Of a stretch of DNA of 6,428 bases, positions 1 to 6,428 are shown in pieces; position 1 is the stretch's first letter, and each line of letters begins with the position of its first letter. The stretch is from assembly GCA_013140875.1 (NCBI GenBank), contig JABFSB010000431.1:1-6428 (forward strand). Reading direction: 5' to 3'. The notes under the pieces were generated by a model. That model did not search any database and was not told the DNA's origin. It saw nothing but the letters and a program-made list of their open reading frames with translations. The position numbers and the translations under genes were made by a program. This stretch comes from Acidobacteriota bacterium. GTDB lineage: Bacteria; Acidobacteriota; Blastocatellia; Pyrinomonadales; Pyrinomonadaceae.

Positions 1-598
1 CGCGCGAGTTCTTGGGCTTCACTTTGCGACGCCGGTTTTCGACGGGGCGAGCGAAGAAGAGATCAAGCAGTACATTGGCCAGGCGAACAAGACTTACGAT
101 GGGCTCAAGCTGCCGCCGTCGGTCGGGCCGTCGGGCAAGACGCGTCTTTACGACGGGTTGACCGGCGAACAGTTCGAGCAGAAGGTAACCGTCGGTTACA
201 TCTATATGCTCAAGCTTTCGCATCTGGTGGACGACAAGATCCACGCACGCTCGATCGGGCCGTATTCGCTGATCACCCAGCAGCCGCTGGGCGGAAAAGC
301 ACAGTTCGGCGGACAGCGTTTCGGCGAGATGGAAGTTTGGGCACTGGAAGCTTACGGCGCGGCTCATATCCTTCAGGAATTGCTGACCTGCAAGTCCGAC
401 GACGTGGCCGGCCGCTCGAAGATCTACGAAACGATCGTCAAGGGCGTTTCGAACTTCGAGCCGGGCATTCCCGAATCGTTCAACGTTCTTGTGCGCGAGC
501 TGCAGTCGTTGTGTCTCGATGTCGAACTCATCCAGGAAGATGAGATCGATCCGGAAGAGATCGCCGCGGGTGTTGATGCCCTCGTCGGAGTGGACTAG
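1..598 (+). CDS. rpoB: RNA polymerase beta subunit, C-terminal part (5' end outside window)
   Basis: This is the C-terminal 198 residues of the RNA polymerase beta subunit; the first complete codon begins at base 2 and the stop is TAG at 596-598. Beta forms one pincer of the polymerase and, with beta', builds the active-site cleft; its C-terminal clamp/anchor region packs against the beta' N-terminus. The reading frame opens with FATPVFDGA and runs through RLYDG-TGEQF, TVGYIYMLKLSHLVDDKIHA, GGKAQFGGQRFGEMEVWALE, AYGAA, LTCKSDDVAGR and PGIPESFNVL, all family landmarks in the right order. The protein continues about 20 residues past the point where E. coli beta ends (after DVELIQEDE), finishing in a mildly acidic, Ala/Gly/Val-rich extension. 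A TTG at 158 lies inside the conserved RLYDG-TGEQF block and is not a start. It is followed 101 bases later by rpoC on the same strand, the usual rpoBC order. Identification is essentially certain. Confidence 0.98.
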   Translation, partial: ARVLGLHFATPVFDGASEEEIKQYIGQANKTYDGLKLPPSVGPSGKTRLYDGLTGEQFEQKVTVGYIYMLKLSHLVDDKIHARSIGPYSLITQQPLGGKAQFGGQRFGEMEVWALEAYGAAHILQELLTCKSDDVAGRSKIYETIVKGVSNFEPGIPESFNVLVRELQSLCLDVELIQEDEIDPEEIAAGVDALVGVD

Positions 599-601
599 TT
601 T

Positions 602-653
602 CGAGTTCCAAGTTCCAGGTCCTAAAGTTTAGGAACCTGGAACTTCGAATTCG
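602..653 (+). promoter_or_regulatory. Long intercistronic RNA hairpin just after the rpoB stop codon
   Basis: In the rpoBC transcript, 602-608 pairs with 647-653 (one G-U, 605 with 650), 609/646 is a C-C mismatch, 610-620 pairs perfectly with 635-645, A634 bulges, and 621-625 pairs with 629-633, leaving a three-base loop (626-628). That gives 23 base pairs, beginning 3 bases after the rpoB stop. No U-tract follows the 3' arm (the sequence runs on as TTGAAAAC), so it does not look like an intrinsic terminator. Possible roles are a ribonuclease III processing site, an mRNA stability element, a partial attenuator, or simply the by-product of an inverted heptamer repeat. The pairing is seen directly; any function is inference. 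Confidence 0.7.
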
Positions 654-690
654 TTGAAAACTTGGAACTTGAAACCTGAAACTTGGAACT
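604..690. repeat. Degenerate heptanucleotide repeat tract, in both orientations, filling the rpoB-rpoC spacer
   Basis: Nearly the whole spacer is built from 7-base units related to CTTGGAA or its complement TTCCAAG. Left part: AGTTCCA (604-610), AGTTCCA (611-617), GGTCCTA (618-624). Centre, opposite orientation: GGAACCT (632-638), GGAACTT (639-645). Right part: CTTGGAA (661-667), CTTGAAA (668-674), CCTGAAA (675-681), CTTGGAA (682-688), then CT. The 10-mer ACTTGGAACT occurs twice (660-669 and 681-690) and its exact reverse complement once (604-613). The tract starts 6 bases after the rpoB stop and ends 10 bases before the rpoC start, so it lies wholly between genes. Similar short tandem repeats of 7-base period are known in other bacteria (for example the STRR elements of cyanobacteria); membership of a dispersed family in this genome is my inference. 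It is not a transposon: no ORF or target duplication is visible. Confidence 0.85.
661..690. repeat. Four tandem heptamers directly upstream of rpoC
   Basis: Four consecutive 7-base units, CTTGGAA, CTTGAAA, CCTGAAA and CTTGGAA, end in a partial CT at 690. The first and last copies are identical and the middle two differ by one and two bases. This is the cleanest tandem part of the spacer repeat. Its last unit holds the only plausible ribosome-binding bases for rpoC (GGA at 685-687), so the repeat replaces what would normally be a unique leader. Copy-number change here would alter the distance between the rpoB stop and the rpoC start. Confidence 0.85.
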
Positions 691-699
691 AATAAGAAT
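685..699 (+). promoter_or_regulatory. Weak ribosome-binding region of rpoC
   Basis: Before the ATG at 700 there is no strong match to AGGAGG. The best is GGA at 685-687 inside the last heptamer, 12 bases before the start; the stretch 691-699 is A/T-rich (AATAAGAAT). The start itself is well fixed: an in-frame TGA lies at 670-672, no ATG, GTG or TTG lies between it and 700, and the N-terminus aligns with known beta' starts. Translation may therefore rely on low structure and A-richness near the start, or on coupling with rpoB. This last point is inference. Confidence 0.45.
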
Positions 700-4989
<4,290 letters not shown>

Positions 4990-5001
4990 TCGGAAAACCG
5001 A
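4990..5001. other. Tiny hairpin directly after the rpoC stop
   Basis: TCGG, AAAA, CCGA form a four-base stem with a four-base loop immediately after the stop codon. It is too short to be a terminator and lacks a T-tract. It may be chance; recorded only to describe the spacer. Confidence 0.3.
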
Positions 5002-5015
5002 GAGCGGCAGCCACC

Positions 5016-5055
5016 GGATTCTTACGAGATTACAGGCATCCGTAAGATTGGAATC
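5016..5055. other. Imperfect inverted repeat in the rpoC 3' spacer
   Basis: TCTTACG at 5020-5026 is the exact reverse complement of CGTAAGA at 5041-5047, separated by 14 bases. Outside it, GATT on the left can pair with AATC on the right if a few bases bulge out on the right-hand side. The pairing is modest and lies upstream of the strong terminator. It could be part of the 3' untranslated fold of the rpoC message or chance. Confidence 0.3.
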
Positions 5056-5063
5056 GAAGCTGA

Positions 5064-5106
5064 AAAATGAAAGGCCACGGGTTTTGGACCGTGGCCTTTT
5101 CATTTT
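5064..5106. terminator. Bidirectional rho-independent terminator between rpoC and the M13 peptidase gene
   Basis: An 11-bp perfect stem (AAAGGCCACGG at 5070-5080 with CCGTGGCCTTT at 5089-5099) encloses an 8-base loop. With T5100 bulged, the stem extends through 5064-5069 paired with 5101-5106. Read rightwards, the GC-rich core is followed by TTTTCATTTT, ending transcripts from rpoC; read leftwards, it is followed by TTTCATTTTT, ending transcripts from the peptidase gene, whose stop is at 5141-5143. Position between two convergent genes and symmetry support two-way use. It lies 74 bases past the rpoC stop and implies that the rpoBC transcript ends here. Confidence 0.93.
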
Positions 5107-5140
5107 ACGTATAAAGAATGCCGTCGCTCCGTGCTCCGAC

Positions 5141-6428
5141 TTACCAGATCGCGCACGCATTATCGCGGACCATCTTTTGGCCTGATTTGCACCCGAACGC
5201 CTGACGAAATTCGGGCATGTTCGAGAGTGGCCCGTTTACACGCCAGCGGGGAAGTGAATGCGAGTTGGTTGCGACCTGCAGGCGTTCAGCTTCGGGCGTG
5301 TATTTGCCGGCCCAAACTTGCGCCCACCCGAGGAAGAACCGCTGCTCGGGTGTGAAGCCGTCGATGTTGGCGGGTTTCGGCTTTCCTTCCAGTGACCTCA
5401 TAAATGCATCATACGAAACGGTCAAGCCGGCGAAATCGCCTATGTTCTCGCCTAATGTCAGTTTTCCGTTGATGAACAGATTCGGCTGCACTTCATATTC
5501 GTTGAACTGTTTTATGACGCAGGCGGCGCGTTCGTCGAACTTCTTCCGGTCGTCATCCGTCCACCACATTTTAAGATTGCCATCCGCGTCGAAGCGGCTG
5601 CCCGAATCGTCGAAGCCGTGGGTGATCTCGTGCCCGATTACTCCACCGATCGCGCCGTAGTTGATCGCGTCGTCGGCTTCGAAATTGAAGAACGGCGGCT
5701 GCAGGATGCCGGCGGGGAAAGTGATATCGTTGTTCACGCCCGAGTAAGATGCGTTGACGGTCGGCGGGGTGAACCCCCAGCGTGAACGGTCGACCGGTTT
5801 GCCGATGTCATCGACATTCCGTTTTACCTGGAACGCACGAGAGCGAATTATGTTTCCGGCGTAGGATTTTCCGTCGATCGACAACCCCTTATAGCCGCGA
5901 AGGTTGTCCGGGTAACCGATCTTTCGCTTGAAGGTCGACAGCTTCCGTTGCGCCTGCACCTTAGTTTCGTCGCTCATCCATTCCAGCCCGGTCACGCGGT
6001 CTTTCAACGCCGCGAAAAGATTGTTTATCAGCTCGTCCATACGGGCCTTCGCCTTGGGCGTGAAATTGGTCTTCACGAACTCCATCCCGAGAGCTTCGCC
6101 AAGGGCGCCGTCAGCCGCCTGTACGCAGGTTTTCCAACGCGGCTGCTTTTCTTTCTGGCCGGCAAGATAGGTGTTGAAGAACTTAAAGTTCTCATCCGCA
6201 AACGGCTGGGCCAATGCCGGAGCGGCCGCGTTGACGGTCATCCAGCGAAGGTATGCTTTCCAGCTTTCCAGCGGAACTTCGGTCAGCATCGCGTTCAGCT
6301 CTTTAAAAAATCCGGGCTGTGCGAAATTCAGGTCCGGTGCGGTCGGAATGCCGCGGACCGACATATATTCAGCCCAGTTTATGTTGGGCGTAATTTCCTG
6401 CGCCGCGGTGAAAGTGATCTTGTTATAC
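5141..6428 (-). CDS. M13-family zinc metallopeptidase (neprilysin/PepO-like), C-terminal part; 5' end outside window
   Basis: This encodes a zinc endopeptidase of family M13, which in bacteria are usually exported enzymes cutting peptides and small proteins. The 428 visible codons end in TAA (5143-5141); the frame stays open to the right edge, so the ATG at 6364 is an internal methionine. Numbering from the edge: a shortened substrate-binding motif NASY at 225-228 (usually NAYY), then FPAGILQPPFF; the zinc motif HEITH (H266, E267, H270; bases 5632-5618); the third ligand in GENIGD (E327, with D331; bases 5449-5435); the C-terminal HSLPRWR (H390, R396), matching the catalytic His and Arg of neprilysin; and NGPLSNMPEF with the family-typical Cys-x-x-Trp end, here CAIW. 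Cysteines at 303 and 425 match a neprilysin disulfide, suggesting a periplasmic or outer location. About 250 N-terminal residues, including any signal peptide, are missing. The catalytic machinery looks intact. It converges on rpoC and shares its terminator. Substrate unknown. Confidence 0.96.
   Translation of the reverse strand, partial: YNKITFTAAQEITPNINWAEYMSVRGIPTAPDLNFAQPGFFKELNAMLTEVPLESWKAYLRWMTVNAAAPALAQPFADENFKFFNTYLAGQKEKQPRWKTCVQAADGALGEALGMEFVKTNFTPKAKARMDELINNLFAALKDRVTGLEWMSDETKVQAQRKLSTFKRKIGYPDNLRGYKGLSIDGKSYAGNIIRSRAFQVKRNVDDIGKPVDRSRWGFTPPTVNASYSGVNNDITFPAGILQPPFFNFEADDAINYGAIGGVIGHEITHGFDDSGSRFDADGNLKMWWTDDDRKKFDERAACVIKQFNEYEVQPNLFINGKLTLGENIGDFAGLTVSYDAFMRSLEGKPKPANIDGFTPEQRFFLGWAQVWAGKYTPEAERLQVATNSHSLPRWRVNGPLSNMPEFRQAFGCKSGQKMVRDNACAIW

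Noticed and set aside
158..598. A separate 146-codon gene starting at TTG 158.
   Set aside because: The frame is open upstream to the window edge and encodes conserved RpoB sequence before 158; the TTG is an internal Leu codon.
602..653. The spacer hairpin as an intrinsic terminator of rpoB.
   Set aside because: No run of T follows the 3' arm, and rpoC downstream has no evident promoter of its own in the spacer, so termination here would silence an essential gene.
5144..5155. The C-terminal CAIW of the peptidase as a CaaX-type lipidation signal.
   Set aside because: Cys-x-x-Trp is the normal end of M13 family proteins, where the Cys forms a disulfide; prenylation is not expected in this bacterial context.
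6362..6364. ATG at 6364 (- strand) as the start of the M13 peptidase.
   Set aside because: The frame continues upstream without a stop to the edge, with plausible M13 sequence (AAQEITPNINWAEY), and M13 enzymes are normally about 650-700 residues long.

Overview
The window carries the end of a bacterial RNA polymerase operon and, converging on it, most of an M13-family zinc metallopeptidase gene. From left to right: the last 198 codons of rpoB (beta subunit, + strand, cut by the left edge); a 101-base rpoB-rpoC spacer made almost entirely of degenerate 7-base repeats that fold into a long hairpin; a complete rpoC (beta' subunit, 1429 aa, + strand); a 151-base convergent spacer with a strong bidirectional rho-independent terminator; and the C-terminal 428 codons of an M13 (neprilysin/PepO-like) peptidase on the - strand, cut by the right edge.

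rpoB and rpoC encode the two large catalytic subunits of RNA polymerase and are probably co-transcribed: same strand, conserved order, no terminator with a T-tract between them. All the hallmark residues of beta' are present: both zinc sites, the NADFDGD metal-binding loop, the bridge helix and the trigger loop. The long trigger-loop insertion resembles the layout of the E. coli subunit. The operon ends after rpoC. The str genes (rpsL, rpsG, fusA) that often follow do not come next. The M13 peptidase is functionally unrelated; it is probably an exported enzyme and shares only the terminator.

Organism: a Gram-negative-type bacterium with moderately high GC. Two things suggest Acidobacteriota (perhaps Blastocatellia): the M13 peptidase with an NGPLSNMPEF / C-terminal CAIW ending, and the heptanucleotide (CTTGGAA-like) intergenic repeat. 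The taxonomic call is an inference from remembered patterns, not a search, and is only moderately secure.

Most of the window is highly conserved housekeeping sequence. The unexplained structure is concentrated in the rpoB-rpoC spacer (599-699). A smaller curiosity is the strongly acidic C-terminal tail of RpoC. I found no evidence of a new multi-gene system, mobile element, CRISPR array or RNA gene here.
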